DNA from: Sternotherus odoratus
Taxonomy: Eukaryota; Chordata; Testudines; Kinosternidae
Assembly (NCBI GenBank): GCA_032164245.1
Contig: JAVMKO010000001.1
Location: 74,397,892 to 74,461,891, forward strand
Direction of reading: 5' to 3'
DNA length: 64,000 nucleotides
The translations under genes were made by a program, and so were the position numbers. This document shows positions 1 through 12,546 of this stretch, piece by piece (position 1 is the first letter of the stretch; each line of letters opens with the position of its first letter). The notes below the pieces were generated by a model. It was not told where the DNA came from and did not search any database. It saw only the letters and a list, made by a program, of their open reading frames with translations.

Positions 1-2052
1 GTCTATGGCCAGTAGAGACACTCCTCCACACAACCTGGAATTGAACACATTATTCCTGGGTCTCAGCCTTCCTTCTCTGGCTTGCAAACTGTTCGTGTCC
101 CCCTCTCCTGACAGATCCACCTAAAAGGTACCAGCCTTCTGTCCCCAGGGTCTCTGTGATCTCATGGGCGGTGGCTCTAAATATTCCAGCCCTGCTTACA
201 GGTCCGGGGAGGTGGGGGGGGGGGAGGGAATCGTCTATGATCATGTAATTAAAGCCTAGCTCAGAATGCATACAGACAGGGGGGCCAAGTTAAGGCACTA
301 AAGTGGCCAAAGCGTAAGCAAAGTATGTTAAATCTGCTGGAGATCTATCTTAATTGTCTTGGACTCTTTCGCCTTTTCACATTGCCTCATTTTCATAGTG
401 TCCGGCCTCAGCCCTCACTGACAAAGGTTAAGATTAGGAGAAGACTAGATGAGTTCACCAGTGTGACATAGGCCAGGAGTGCTGGGGAGGCAGCGTGCTC
501 CTCCCCTTGATGTTCAGAGCACCTTCTAGTGCTCTTGGGTGACGATGCTTGTAGCACCGTTAACAAGCTCTCGAGGATGCTCCATTCAGACTTCTTTGAC
601 CAATGGATTGGGGGGTCACGGGGTGGAGGGAGAAGTAAGGATCGCACTGAGGAATCTCCCCTATAACTAAAGGGATCAGAGCTTTCACCTCACCTGAAAA
701 TGTTGCCTATAACATTACAAAGCACTCCCACTGCAGGGATGTTGTCATGGTGCTTGGGGCTATGACACTAAGCAATAAATACACGTTAGGAGCAGAGTGA
801 CTCTTCCTGCTTATAGATACCGGGTCTGCCAGCAAATGTGCATAGCCGCACTTATATTCTGCACTGTCCTCCCACCCACTCGGGCTTTTCATGCCAACCA
901 GTTACATGGGCAAGTAAGACCCTCACCCACCACTCCGCAGCCCTGCCAGCGTTTGTTCTTCTGCGTGAGGCAGAGAGGGACACTGGCTTACTACAGTACC
1001 TGAAAGGTTTCCGGGGACGTCAGTCCTATTGGTGAAGTCACGCGGGAAGCCCCTTCCGATACTTCCAGCTCCAGCGGAGGTGGCCCCGGAACTGAGAGCA
1101 TCACTCCAGGCAAAGTGGAGGCAACTCCAAGCCAGCATGCAAAGGGCTAGACAAATCCCAGACCTTTGTCCCTTCATCCTGTCAGGAAACACAGCATCCT
1201 TGGCACTATCCCACACACCTCCCAGATCCCTAACTGCCTGTGTTTTCTTTTTCCTTCACTCCAGGGCAGGCTCGCCAGAAATGAGCTGGGTCCTTAAGAC
1301 TTTAAGTCACCAGGAGCAAGCAAGTTGTTGTTCTCCAGAGGATTGTTTCTGCTTCACTTACTCTGACATGAAGCTTGTACGGAGCCACTCGTCCCTCTCT
1401 GCTAACAGCTGTGGATGCTGCACAGTGTTACTCACCCATCCTTTTCCTTCCAGTCAGCCCCTTGCTCCACGAGGCTTGCAAACAACTGGTGGTTTTGCCT
1501 CCCCCGTCCCACTGCAGTAATTCAGTGACTATGAAAACTTGCCACCAGTGCAGGGAAATCAGGAGCTGCATAGGAAGTGAGAAGTAATAAGTTTCTGGAA
1601 TTGTAATTTCCAGCCTTCTCTTGCAGTGACCGGGTCTCACCACTTAGTCCTTGTGAATTTGGTGCCTGTTCTAGCAGCAGCTCAGGTGCCTGCCCGCCAC
1701 CGCCTGCCGAAATCAGTGCCTGCAACCTGAGGTGATAAAGCCGTGTACTCAGCTTTACTGATTTTACAGAAAAGTAACCCTGAGTTTTGGTGGACGGGGA
1801 AGGAAGGGACTCAGGAGGATCTGAGGGGGGAAAGGACACCAGGAGAGTTCATTCTATGCACAGGAACAGAGTAAGAATTTACTGCAAATCTTCGAGATGG
1901 TCTCAGATTCACAAGGGGTTTTTATAATGATACTTCATTCAACAGCACCAGCAGGGAAACCACTCAAGCAGTCGGTTTCCTTTTCTCCTTAGGTATTTTT
2001 CCCCCCCGATGTCTTCGTGTGTCTTTTACACATCGGTTTAGCACCTGTTGAA
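1..2052. other. No recognisable gene
   Basis: The stretch holds only short frames in all directions, none with a recognised domain. A G-rich run lies near 210-230. I see no convincing exon or classified repeat. Confidence 0.4.
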
Positions 2053-2219
2053 TCTATATATATAAAAGTCAAATGGTGTATGCGTGTATGTATGCGTGTA
2101 TGTATGCGTGTATGTATGCACTTACTCCTTCCACACCGTTTGAGCTAGAGACTTGAAATTTGGTACAGTTATACAGGGCCGGCGACAGGAATTTTGGGGC
2201 CCCGTACAGCAGATCGTAC

Positions 2220-2860
2220 GGGGCCCCCCCCGGTCTCCCGCCGCCCGCGGGGCCCCCTCCATCTCCCGCCGCCCGCGGGCCCTCCCGCCAGTCTCCCACC
2301 GCCCGCGGGGCCCCCTCCGTCTCCCGTCGCCCGCGGGCGCCCCCCGTCGGTCTCCCGCCGCCCGCGGGCCCTCCCGCCGGTCTCCCGCCGGTCTCCCGCC
2401 ACCCGCGGGCCCCCCCGCCGGTCTCCCGCCGCCCGCAGGGCCCCCCCGCCAGTCTCCCGTGCCCCCCCGCCGATCTCCCGACAACCGCGGCCCCCGGCCG
2501 ATCTCCCGCCCCCCCCCGGGGGTCGATCTCCCCCCGCTCCCCCCCCCCCCCGCGGCCGATCTCCCCATGCTCCCCCCCCCCGGCGCCGATCTCCCCACGC
2601 TCCCCCCCCCGGGGCTGATCTCCCCACGCTCCCCCCCCCCGGGGCCGATCTCCCCACGCTCCCCCCCCCGGGGCTGATCTCCCCACACTCCCCCCCCCCC
2701 CCCCCGGGGCCGATCTCCCGACGCTCCCCCCCTCGGGACCGATCTCCCCACGCTCCCCCCCCCGGCCGATCTACCGACCCCCCCCCGGGGCCGATCTCCC
2801 CACACTCCCCCCCCCCGGGGCCGATCTCCCCACGCTCCCCCCCCGGCCGATCTCCCGCTC
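2220..2860. repeat. GC-rich minisatellite inside the nested hAT
   Basis: Two unit types are arrayed: first a unit built on GTCTCCCGCCGCCCGCGGG, then a shorter unit built on GGGGCCGATCTCCCCACGCTCCC. Unit number and spacing vary. This explains the long arginine-, glycine- and proline-rich frames on both strands. Confidence 0.85.
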
Positions 2861-3000
2861 GTCTCCTACCTCCCGCTTGTGCTGCGGCCGCGTGGCCGGG
2901 AGAAGCAAAAAGGGGCGGGGGAGGCTGCTGGGTGCCGGGGGAGGGGGTTGGTGAGCGCGGCAGTGGCTGCCCGAGCTGCGCCTCGCTCACAGCCCCAGCG

Positions 3001-3081
3001 ACAACGGTTACAGCTGTACCGGCCCCGGACTTCAGGGGGCCCCCCCTGAAGTCCGGGGCCCGGTACAGCTGTAACCGTTGT
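3001..3081. repeat. Near-perfect long palindrome
   Basis: Two arms of about 40 bases meet near 3,040 in a G/C run and match end to end with one base of length difference. The arms carry GTACAGCTGTA and the sequence GACTTCAGGGGG with its complement. It lies near the right end of the hAT and could fold into a strong hairpin. Confidence 0.85.
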
Positions 3082-3657
3082 ACCCCCGTTGCCGGCCCTG
3101 CAGTTATAGGTCTTAGGGTCCTAATCAGGGTAAGAGTTGAAAATTTTTTAAATCTCACCTCTGACGCCCCCCAGGGGTGAAATTATTTAAAGGTCAATCA
3201 CATCAGCTGGGCAGCTGCTGTTCTCTGTGACATAGTTATGATGTCATAATACCCCCTCCAACGGACACCGCACTCGCTCAGCTCTCTGCCCCCTCCCCCC
3301 TCCGATGGACCCGAGTTGGGTTTGGTCGGAGGGTAAGTGAGGTAGGGGTGTCGGGTTTGGTCGGGGGGTGAGGTGTGGGTGTCGGGTTTGTTTGGGAGGG
3401 TGAGGAGGGGGGTCGGGGTTGGTCGAGGGGTAAGTGAGGTGGGTGTGTCAGGTTTGGTCTACGGGGGGTGAGGTGTGGGTGTTGGTCAGGGGGTGTTGGT
3501 AGGGGGGTGACGTGGGGGTGTTGGGTTTGGGTGGGGGGGTGAGGTGGGGGTGTCAGGTTTGCTCTCTGCCCCCTCCAACGGACCCCGCACTCACTCAGCT
3601 CTCTGCCCCCTCCCCACCTCCGATGGACCGGAGCAACGCCGGGTATTTTCGCTAGTG

Positions 3658-6006
3658 CTTTATAAATAGTATAGACTAGACTGGTGACCACCTGTGATTT
3701 CTGTGAAGATTAGAGAGAGGCGGCGAGGGAGAGAATATCTTTTCTTTACTCCTGGGGGGATGCTGTGCCATTGGGTGGCTGCAGAATTCATTTCCTCCAC
3801 AAATTTCTTTGCTTCCCTGCAGAAAACTGACACTGTGATGGGGAAGCAAAGGGAAGCTGCAGGAACGGTGTCATGCCCCTCCCCAGTAGTGCTGGTACAT
3901 CGGTTCAAGTGCCTGGAACAGCCAATAGAGAGGTAAACAACCATGGCAGGCATATGAGTGGGGCTGGAGATGTCCTGGTTGGTGGCTCCTACACTGTACA
4001 GGGCTCAGCTGGGCTGGGGCAGGAGGGGGCGGGACTTCCTCTTCCCCTGCAAAGAGTGGCCCCAGAAAGCTTCAGACCCCCTGCCCACATATCCTGCCTC
4101 CATCACTCCTCAGCTGTTGCGGGAGGGTTCACTGTATGGGGAGTTCCTCTTCTGTCCACCACCCCCCCCATGCATCTGGAGCCCCCCAGATCTGCTGCCA
4201 AGCACCTTCCCCCACCCACCATACCCAGATCCCTCCTGCTGAGCCCCAACCACCTTCACCTGGACCACCCTGTAGAGTCCCATTCCCCTGCACACGGAAT
4301 CCCCCTGCACGCCCCTGTGCATCCACATCCCCTGGCACCTGGACCCCCAGCTGAGCTGCCTGCACCCAGACTGACCCACACAGAACCTATCCTCCCATAT
4401 CTGGATCCCCACACACTAATCCCCTCCACAGTTGGACCCTGCCAGGTTGAGCCTGCTTGCCCCACATCTGGATCGGGGGCCAAGGCTCGGGGTGCATGCA
4501 AGATTCTGGCCTTTCACTGCTGGCCTTTCCCAGGTCTGGAGATCTGAGTTTGGATGTGCCCAGGACGCAGGTGGAAATGTGTTTGGAGAGCTTCTTTGCC
4601 TGTTGTCCCTACTCCCTATCACAAACTTCATGCCACAATTCCGCGTGCCTTGTACTCCCTACTCAGGCCTAACAACCAGGCAGAAGGTGAAGTGCTCCAG
4701 GTCAGGAACGGGAAGGTGTGGCAGCCTGGGGAAACTTGTTCACCCCACCCTTGTGCTCTTCCTGGCTGTAACTAGTGGTACCAGTCCCTGATTTTCATGA
4801 GTCACTGCACCTCTCCAGAGCCAGGCAGAATAGTCAAGGGGAACAGCCAAGCAGAATGCTCAGCTCCCAGTTACTGATTATCTGGAGTGAGCGGGAAGCA
4901 CCCTGGGAAGGATTGGAGCCAACACCTCCTCACTTTGCACACGGCGAGCATTAGGCTGAAATTCAAACCTCTCTCTCCTGCTCACCCTTTTTGAGCTCTT
5001 CTGACACTAAGTAGCTGGATAAGCGAGCACCAATCCGGCCCTTGTTGCACAGGCATGGATAAGTCTTGTCACAAGAGTGAGCCAGCCCGGCTAAAGGCCG
5101 TGGACACAATAACTGTTATTGATCTTGCGTTTGAAAGGCCGAGCAGATGACATGGATTTTTCTTACATTACAGTCCTTAAACGTTATTCCAGGACCCAAA
5201 AGAGAGAAAGGGCTCATTTATGAGAATTAACATGCTGCAAATACATGACTTCAAAGCTGGGCCTCCTCCAATCTCTAGTTGCTGTCACCTGATCCAATAC
5301 CAACAACAGCCGGGCACTGTGCTGTGTAAAAGGTGGGAGTGGATTATCCCAATGAGGGGGACCCAATCACAGCTCAGATGGAGGGGTGAGAGGAGCGGCG
5401 AGAGGGTAAAGACCCTTTCTTCTGTGGTTGGTTTCATTAGGGAGAAGCAGGAAAGGAAGGGGTCTCTACAGCGAATGGGATCAGCTGGCTTAGCAGCAAT
5501 CCGAGACCAGCCATTCTGGCCACACATTTCTTAACTGCAGGGTTTTACTCATGCTCATGTTCACTCTGAGAAAGAAAACAAAACCAAATGGTCTTATGTA
5601 ACGGTAGTAGAAAGAGAGAGCCTGAGACTTGAGGCCTAGTATAAAGGGGCCTCATGCAAGGCCTAAGGCCTGAACTAAAGTCAGGCCCTGCTGATATAAA
5701 GCAAAGTTAGCAAAAGTCAGGCGCTGTTACAAAACAGGCTTACTTGCAAGTTCTCAGAAACGGACAAGAAAAGGACTGGTATTGCAAAGAAGAATTTGGC
5801 AGAGTAGACCCACATAAACACAGTCCAGAAGGGTGGTACCAGGGCACCCCAATGCCAGATATGGGGTAAACACACTCCTGAAGATGGTTCAAGGACTCAC
5901 TGACCCCTCTTAAAGATAAGGTCGGGATGACAGAGTGAGATGCTTTGATTGAACCAACAGAGACAGAGAAGAGGTGAGGATTGATCCGAGGGCATTTGGT
6001 ACTGAC
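3658..6006. other. Intergenic stretch, no gene recognised
   Basis: Only short unrelated frames are seen. From about 5,598 to 6,000 the sequence has an LTR-like flavour, with a TATAAAG near 5,640, but no clear ends were found. Confidence 0.35.
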
Positions 6007-6009
6007 TTA

Positions 6010-8303
6010 GGCCACATCTACATTAGAGAGCTCAGTCACTTCCAATGCCCCCACCATGGTCTTCCAACCCCATGATCCCCAGTTCCTGCTCTGCAGGAGA
6101 TACTAGCAAGCAATCCAGTTGGGATCTGCTGGTAAGATTGTAAATGCTGCTCTTCCCCTGAGCACAATGGCTATTTAAAGCCCCACACTAATGTTCCTCC
6201 CAGGCCATGCTCCCTCCCCGTCACTGGTAGCTGCACTTTTCCTCCTGCAGCCAAAAATGCAATTTACACCTGACTGACAAAGCCACACCTTTCCTGGGAA
6301 AGTAGGGCAACCTACTTCCCTTTTGAGACTGATGAGCTAACCAGAGCGCTATCTTCATCTGCCCATCCCACATACAAACAAATCAAAGGCCTCTTTAATC
6401 TGACATTGGTTTTTACACCCAATTCTGCCCACACGCACATAACACTAGTCAGTTTTTTGACATCGTTCCTCAAGCCTGGTAGCTCTATAATTTGTTCTCG
6501 TGTTGCAGGGCAGAACACTTCCCATGATGCCAAAAAGCGCAATGTTGAAGGAAAGCAAACACCTCTTCCCCATGTTGCAAGAACAAGAACTTCTGAGGGA
6601 AGCTTGACTGAGGCTCCTGTGGATACTACTTTGGATCTCATGCCAGTCAAGAGTGGACTGAGCCAGGAGGAAATAATCTTGGATGAAGCGGGGTAGGGGG
6701 ATCCAAAGGCAGAGGATGACTTGGAGGCCAGAGATGCCTGCAGTTCAGAACTCTTTTCTACCCTGGAGGAGGCCAGCCAGTCACAACTGTCAGATCCTGG
6801 CGAAGCAAAAACATAAGAGGCCCCAGGTAAGTGGATCTGATTTTGGGAATTGCTGAAGTGAGATTTTGGGGGCAGGTGGGTTGCAGAAAGCAGGTTTGTC
6901 TCCCACAGGGTGTTGATTGACTCCCTCACTTCATGTGAATCTCTCTCATATCTCCAGGAGACTCTCGTGGAGATACTGGGCAATCAGCTCTCTCGGGTTT
7001 CTCAGCAGAGCTGCTTTGTTTCTTGCCCCATTAAAGGTAACTTTCCCGCGCCACTCTGCTGTCACGGGGGCGGGGGGAGGGACCATTGCTGCACACAGAC
7101 GAGCCACATAAGGGTCAGGGCAGAAACTGCGGGCTTGGGGAAAACCTTCCCTTGATTCCCTGCTCACTCTCAGCAGCGAGATATCTTCCATAATGAACAC
7201 AGCCTGTGGAAAGTGTGGGGACAGGAATGATTATCAGGCTCACCCTACAGTGCTGGCTCTCCCCAAGTGCCCAGAGCCATGAGCCCAGTGTACAGCAGGA
7301 TCCGGGAACAGTGATTTGCCCTGCTTGGCTGCCAGGGGGTGCGGAGCACCCGCTAATTTTTCCCCGGGGGTGCTCCAGCCCTGGAGCACCCACAGAGTCG
7401 GTACCTATGTTGCCCAGAGTCATGGTCTTTTGGAGCAGGATGTGATTAATGGCCCTGCACACTTCCATCAGCATAAGTCCAATGGTGGACTTTCCCACTC
7501 CGAACTGGTTAGTGACCAATCAGTAGCAGTCTGGAGTTGCCAGCTTCCACAGTGCAATCACCATGCACTTCTCCACTGTCAGGGCAGCTCTTATTCTCGT
7601 GTCCCTGTGGTGCAGGGCTGGGGTGAGCTCATCACACAGTCCCATGAATGTGGCTTTTCTCATGCGAAAGTTCTGCAGCCACTGCTTGTCATCCCAGACG
7701 TGCATCGGAATGTGATCTGACCACTCAGTGCTTGTTTCCCGAGCACAAAAGCAGTGTCCACTGTGGTCAGCACCTCCGTGAATGCCACAAGCAATCTCAT
7801 GTCCTAGCTACTATGCATGGCGAGATCAGTGTTGCACTCCTCTTGCCTTTGTAGTTTGAGGAATAACTCCACTGCCACTCGTGTCGTGTTGGTCAGTATG
7901 AGCAGCATATTGATCAACAGCTCGGGATCCCTTCCTGCAGCCAGAAAGAGGCAGGGCAGGGCGCACAGTACACAAAGGGTTGAAAATGGTACCAAATGTG
8001 GATGGAAGCACAGGGATTGCTGGGATGTGAAGCAATGCATCATGGGGCATTGAGACTGGACCCAGGGGGCCTCGTGACCCCTTCCGTCTTCCCACAAGTC
8101 TTAGTGGTAAAAGAGAAAGAGGTGCTCTGTGGGAGAGCTGCCTGGAGTGCACTGCTCCAAATAGCGCCACAAGTGCTGCAAGTGTGAACAGATTATTGTG
8201 CAGGCAGCTGACAGTGTGAACACACAACAGCAGTTTCCCTTTAGCACTCTCTGAGCGGTGCTGTAACTGCCGGTGCTGTAACTTTGCCATTGTAGATGTG
8301 CCC
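6010..8303 (-). mobile_element. PIF/Harbinger DNA transposon, decayed
   Basis: The right end on the minus strand begins GGGCACATCTACAATGG and the left end begins GGCCACATCTACATTAG, so the tips are inverted repeats. A TTA target duplication flanks both sides (6007-6009 and 8304-8306), the known 3-bp preference of Harbinger. The interior carries a transposase remnant on the minus strand (7406-7705). About 2.3 kb remain. Confidence 0.8.
7406..7705 (-). pseudogene. Harbinger (HARBI1-like) transposase fragment
   Basis: The minus strand reads WDDKQWLQNFRMRKATF, then a stretch ending ATPDCY, one in-frame stop at 7520-7522, and then NQFGVGKST in the same frame. These blocks are characteristic of the N-terminal half of Harbinger transposases in reptiles. 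Similarity is lost near 7,406, where foreign sequence with GGGTGCTCC repeats begins, so the DDE catalytic region is not seen here. Nonfunctional. Confidence 0.8.
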
Positions 8304-8306
8304 TTA

Positions 8307-11300
8307 ACCACTCTGTTCCTGAGTTCCCCCCTCTGAACATGAGGATAACACAATGTGTTTTCTATCTATAGCTCTTTGGACAGGAACTGTCTCTTACTGT
8401 CAGAAAAATGGTAGTAATGGACAAACATTACGAAAGCTCTGAATTTTGACTATTTAATTGGATTTGCTTTGGCCAGACTCACTTTGTTGTTGGGTTTACT
8501 TTCTGTGATTGGTCAGGCAGCCAAGCTTTGCTGTTTACTGAGAGCTAATTTCGAAATGTCACATGTGGGCGTTTGCAGAAATAAAAATTAAAATATCAAT
8601 GAAAAAAGATACACAGTGCAAATGTTTGTGCACTTATCCAATCAGGAGACATACCGTGTGGCTTCTCTGACCTATCACAAGTGATCAATGCTGCTCTGCT
8701 AGGATATACCCTTGAACAAGCAATAGAGTTTAAATATAAATAAAATACTACATTATTTACTAACTTCAAGTGTGTCTTAAGGAATCCTGATTGCAGAAGT
8801 TCTGTAAGTAAAAGAACAGGGCTACATTTATTGGGTTCTTTATTTGTTGTGAATTATTTGCTTAGGTCTATTGCTTAGCTATGGGAAGCATATTTAAAGT
8901 TCTTTCCTCATCTAAACCAGCCAGAGCTGCTGAGAAAATATAAAACATTTTCCATGAAACTATTCCTATTTTTGTTGCTTATTTTTCCAACTAGCTCTAC
9001 TTCTCAGCCACATTACTTTTATTTCTCATATCTGACTGCCCTAGAATTCAATTTTTTCACAACTGGGGAACACTATCCCCTAAGGGGCACCTGACTCTAC
9101 TGGTGCGGTACAGAGCTCTCTGCTGTCACATCTGCTGTATTTTTGCAACTGTATCGCCATTTTATTTTTTTGGAACATTTATTCCCGATATTAGCCCAGT
9201 TGACTTTGCTGTCTGTTTATAATTAGTCCCTTGGTTCCAAGAGACCAGCACGCTACTCTTGTGTTTTTTGGTTTTTCATGATGAGGGGTGAGGTTTAAGT
9301 GTGTGGTTTATGGACTGTTCTTACTGAATTGCAACAATTCTGGATACATGTCTATTCATGCCAAATGTTGAGGACTTTTTTTCAATATACTGTGGATTTG
9401 TGCTTTGACAGTGTGCCCTTAGAGAACATGAATGGCTGTAGTGATGATAACTTCACTTTTATCAAGGATCCCAAAGTGCATCACAAAGTTTACACATCTC
9501 CCTACTCTCTGATGAAGCACTGGTTGACAAAGTCTTTTCTGCCTTGGCTCCTACACAACATGGAGGGTGCCTACCTAGCACGCTCAGATGCTGTTTTGAG
9601 ACACAAAGTGAAGACGATGGCTATAATCCATTCTAAACTGCAGGGATATTTAGTTCATCAGTATGGAATTATCCAGAGTGGAATTTCGTCAGGACATCCC
9701 TTGGGTCTTTAATAAGGAGGAGCAGACAGGGATAGTTCAGTTTTAAATTTTCTCTGGCTAACATTGTAACTAATGAGAAGTTTTTTAAAAAAAAAATCCT
9801 TTTTTCCCCTCCATCTCTGCAATTTGGTTAATAATGATGTATGGAGAGGACCGGGCAACGGAGCCGGGGATGTTATGCGTTTATATCATGCAGACGTGCA
9901 AGGTTATATTATCAAATGGGGGGAAAGAACTTTGTCTAATCAGAGTCCAAATGTCAGTTGGAGAGAGTGTTGTCAGAAGACTTTGGTTTCTTGAAATAAT
10001 CACTGGCTAAGTGCCGGAGTAAGGCCAAGTAAGGCCAATGGCCTTCTGTAAATGATGTTAAGGAGATTGAATAATCACAGAAGGAGCAAAGTCTTATGAA
10101 GGACTGAAAAAAAAAATACAAAGAGGTAAGAAACAAGAAGCAAATGGCTGCTTCTTTGAATGGAAAGAGGTTAATATTAGGGAGTCAACATAGAAGGATA
10201 ATGAGGGCCTCTGCTGAGGGTGTGACAACATATGAAAGAGAACATAGGGAGGGGTGGATGCATTTTAAAAAAAGGGAAAGTATTAATTATAGTTTCATAA
10301 TTTAACAATGATACAACCTCATGGTATTATTTATTAAGCACTATTATTGTACCTGATGTTCTGTGAAACAAGAAGTTGGTGCCGTGGTTTGGACATGCAG
10401 TGCTCTGGTAAGGCAGGAGATGGTCCATTCTCAAAACCAGTACATTTTCCATGCTCCCACCACCACCATATGCATACTGCTCTCTTTAGGGTGGTTTAGC
10501 ATTGATTGGCTTCATGGAGGAGGTGTTCTGAGGGATTTGCATGATTAAAGAGTGGTTATTTGGGCTCTGATTCTCAAAGCTGCTTAGGCACCTCTGAGGA
10601 TCTCAGAGTTGGTGCACAAGCAGATGGGGTGATTGAGTTTTGGTCAACTCAAATGAAGTTAAGAGTAGCTGTAACTGCAAAGTTCTAGAAAAGGGCAATC
10701 CATGTGGTTAGAGATATAAGGAGAGTCTCATATGATAAAAGTGCCCATGTTTTCACAGCTCTATCTGAGGCCAATTGAATAGATGGTGTGGATACTTGGC
10801 AACTTTGGAATTCAGGCCAAGGGTGTTTCAGATTGGGCACCCAAAATCAGTGGGTAATTTTGAAAATCTGGCTGTAGGATTATTTAACCTGAGAAGGAGA
10901 CAAGTTACGGGAGACATGATTGAACATTTATGATTATGAACAGTATATAGTCAACATCAGACAAAACCGCTTTTTCAAAATGCTACTTCATGCAGGGTTC
11001 AGTCAATCTATGTAGTTCACAGCCTTAGGAAGCCAATGAGTTAAGTATTGACTTTTAAAGAGGCTGAATGATGCATATTGTTTATAAATTCAGCTTCACT
11101 TATTAAGAAGAGGATAAATAAATTGCATGCTTCAAGTCATCAACTATGTTAGTGATCAGGCGCATCATTGACCAAGTGCATTATGGGTTTTTTCCATCTT
11201 CCTCTGAAGTCTCGGGTATTGGTTTTGGTCTGAGATAGGATCCAATATGTCTGTTCTTCATTCTCTTCATATTGCAAGAAGGTTCACATACAGGATGAAT

Positions 11301-12170
11301 GGGTTGTACCTGAGTCGAAAAATACAACAATGCATTCCACCCTGTTCAGCATGTAGAGTATGGGAAGCGGTCTGTGAACTGAGTTTATTAAAGAGCAATG
11401 AAAGCTTTTAAAGAGACCCAACCCAGGTGGAAGATGTTAATCAGAGTTAATCAGCAATGTTGCCAACAAGGAAATGTTTTGCCTGAATGCTATCCCTACC
11501 TAGCAAGGAAGGATTTACTGATGCAATCTATCCAGGGAAGAGCAGCCTCTTAGCATGCTCCAAGCACTGATTTTCTAAGCAACGGGAGACAGTGTATGAT
11601 TTCCACAGAACAAGAAAATTCCTAAACAATACTTCTTACATGAACATCTGGGACTGAATTTGGGCTCCTGGAAGTCAGGCTTCCTGTGCTGCTGAATAGC
11701 TGTTTGTTCAGGATTTTATTTATTGGAGCATTAAGTGATTTTCGAAGATTCCCTTCCTCTATTCTTTCTTTTTCCAAGCGAGTCACTGAAGAAAATTGTT
11801 TAGAATGACACACTCGGCAGTCAGAGATGTCAATGGGCTGGAGAACCCCAGTTTTACGGTGAGTTTATTGCTTTAAGAAAAGCCTAGCTTGCATACAGTT
11901 TGTATGAGTTCTGAGAAGGAAAGCTAACAGGAGCAAGGGATGAAAGGGGAAAGAGAAGTGGCAGACGGAGCCAGAGAGAGAAGGGGTGTGTTAGAGAGAG
12001 TGAATGAAAGAGGGAGGGAAGAGAGAGAGATTGAACAGTCTTTCTAGGGTCCTTTGTAAAGATGAGGCTGACATGGTCTGGTGCTGTATCATCTTCACTA
12101 AATCCTGTTGCTTGTACAATAGTAATTTAAAGGCTGTTTTGCTTCTTTGGGGTTCCTTTCTTGTATGCTA
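8307..12170. other. Intergenic stretch, ancient LINE traces only
   Basis: A 137-codon frame at 9299-9712 (+) has no recognised domain, no repeat signature and no convincing splice context. From about 10,680 to 11,000 the sequence resembles a very old CR1/L2 3' region (AGAAAAGGGCAA and GAGAAGGAGACAAGTTACGGG-type phrases). I see no gene. Confidence 0.4.
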
Positions 12171-12172
12171 TA

Positions 12173-12472
12173 CAGTAGACTCTCGATTATCCAGGATCGA
12201 GTTAACCAGGATGTGGATTAACCAGGATGTCAAAAAAAATATGCATAACTCACTGGGCCGGCTCTGGCTTTATTGCCGCCCCAAGCACACACCAAAAAAA
12301 ACCCCACCAGGGCGCAGGGCAGCCAGTGAACCAACACCCCCTCCGCCCAGCACAGGGTGGCTTGTGAACCAATGTCCTCCTTCCCATATTTCCTATGGAT
12401 GGTGATTATCCGGGATTTTATTAACCAGGATTAATTTTTTCCCTATCATCCTGGATAATCGAGAGTCTACTG
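12173..12472. mobile_element. Tigger/pogo-like MITE
   Basis: The element has perfect 22-bp-class terminal inverted repeats beginning CAGTAGACTCTCGATTATCC, with TA on both sides (12171-12172 and 12473-12474). The tip and the TA duplication fit Tc1/mariner-superfamily Tigger elements. It is 300 bp with no coding capacity. Confidence 0.85.
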
Positions 12473-12546
12473 TAAATAAGAAAGAAAAAATGAGAGAAGA
12501 TGAACTGACCTTGCTCCTAGTATAGTTTATATACTTTTATAGTTTA

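Larger units (their letters stand above)
2174..3100. mobile_element. Non-autonomous hAT element nested in Helitron A
   Basis: The termini are inverted repeats, CAGGGCCGGCGACAG at the left and its near complement (GTTGCCGGCCCTG) at the right. A perfect 8-bp target duplication, CAGTTATA, flanks it at 2166-2173 and 3101-3108. Eight-base duplications and CAGGG tips are typical of hAT transposons. The uninterrupted target is present in Helitrons B and C. The interior is an extremely GC-rich minisatellite (about 2,220-2,860) plus a long palindrome, and has no transposase. The long open frames here result from low-complexity GC sequence. Confidence 0.9.
2053..3657 (+). mobile_element. Non-autonomous Helitron, copy A
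   Basis: The element starts with TCTATATATATAAAAG directly after an A. It ends in CTAG at 3654-3657 directly before a T, as expected for Helitron insertion between A and T without target duplication. A short hairpin (CCGG stem around AGCAACG, about 3,630-3,643) precedes the terminus. It encodes no Rep/helicase. Its ends match copies B and C. The 3' third is made of irregular C/T- and G-rich minisatellite units. A hAT element is inserted at 2174-3100, so the Helitron itself is about 670 bp. Confidence 0.85.

Noticed and set aside
2169..3180. Long frames (up to 329 codons) on both strands in the GC-rich block
   Set aside because: They are Pro/Arg/Gly repeats read from a minisatellite inside a hAT. 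Both strands and several frames are equally open, and there is no domain.
6312..6983. 223-codon minus frame inside the first Harbinger, and the 96-codon + frame opposite
   Set aside because: Neither resembles transposase or Myb-like partner convincingly; both lie in decayed transposon sequence.
9299..9712. 137-codon + frame as a possible gene
   Set aside because: No recognised motif, no splice context, no repeat family and no neighbour that would explain it. Left as unassigned sequence.
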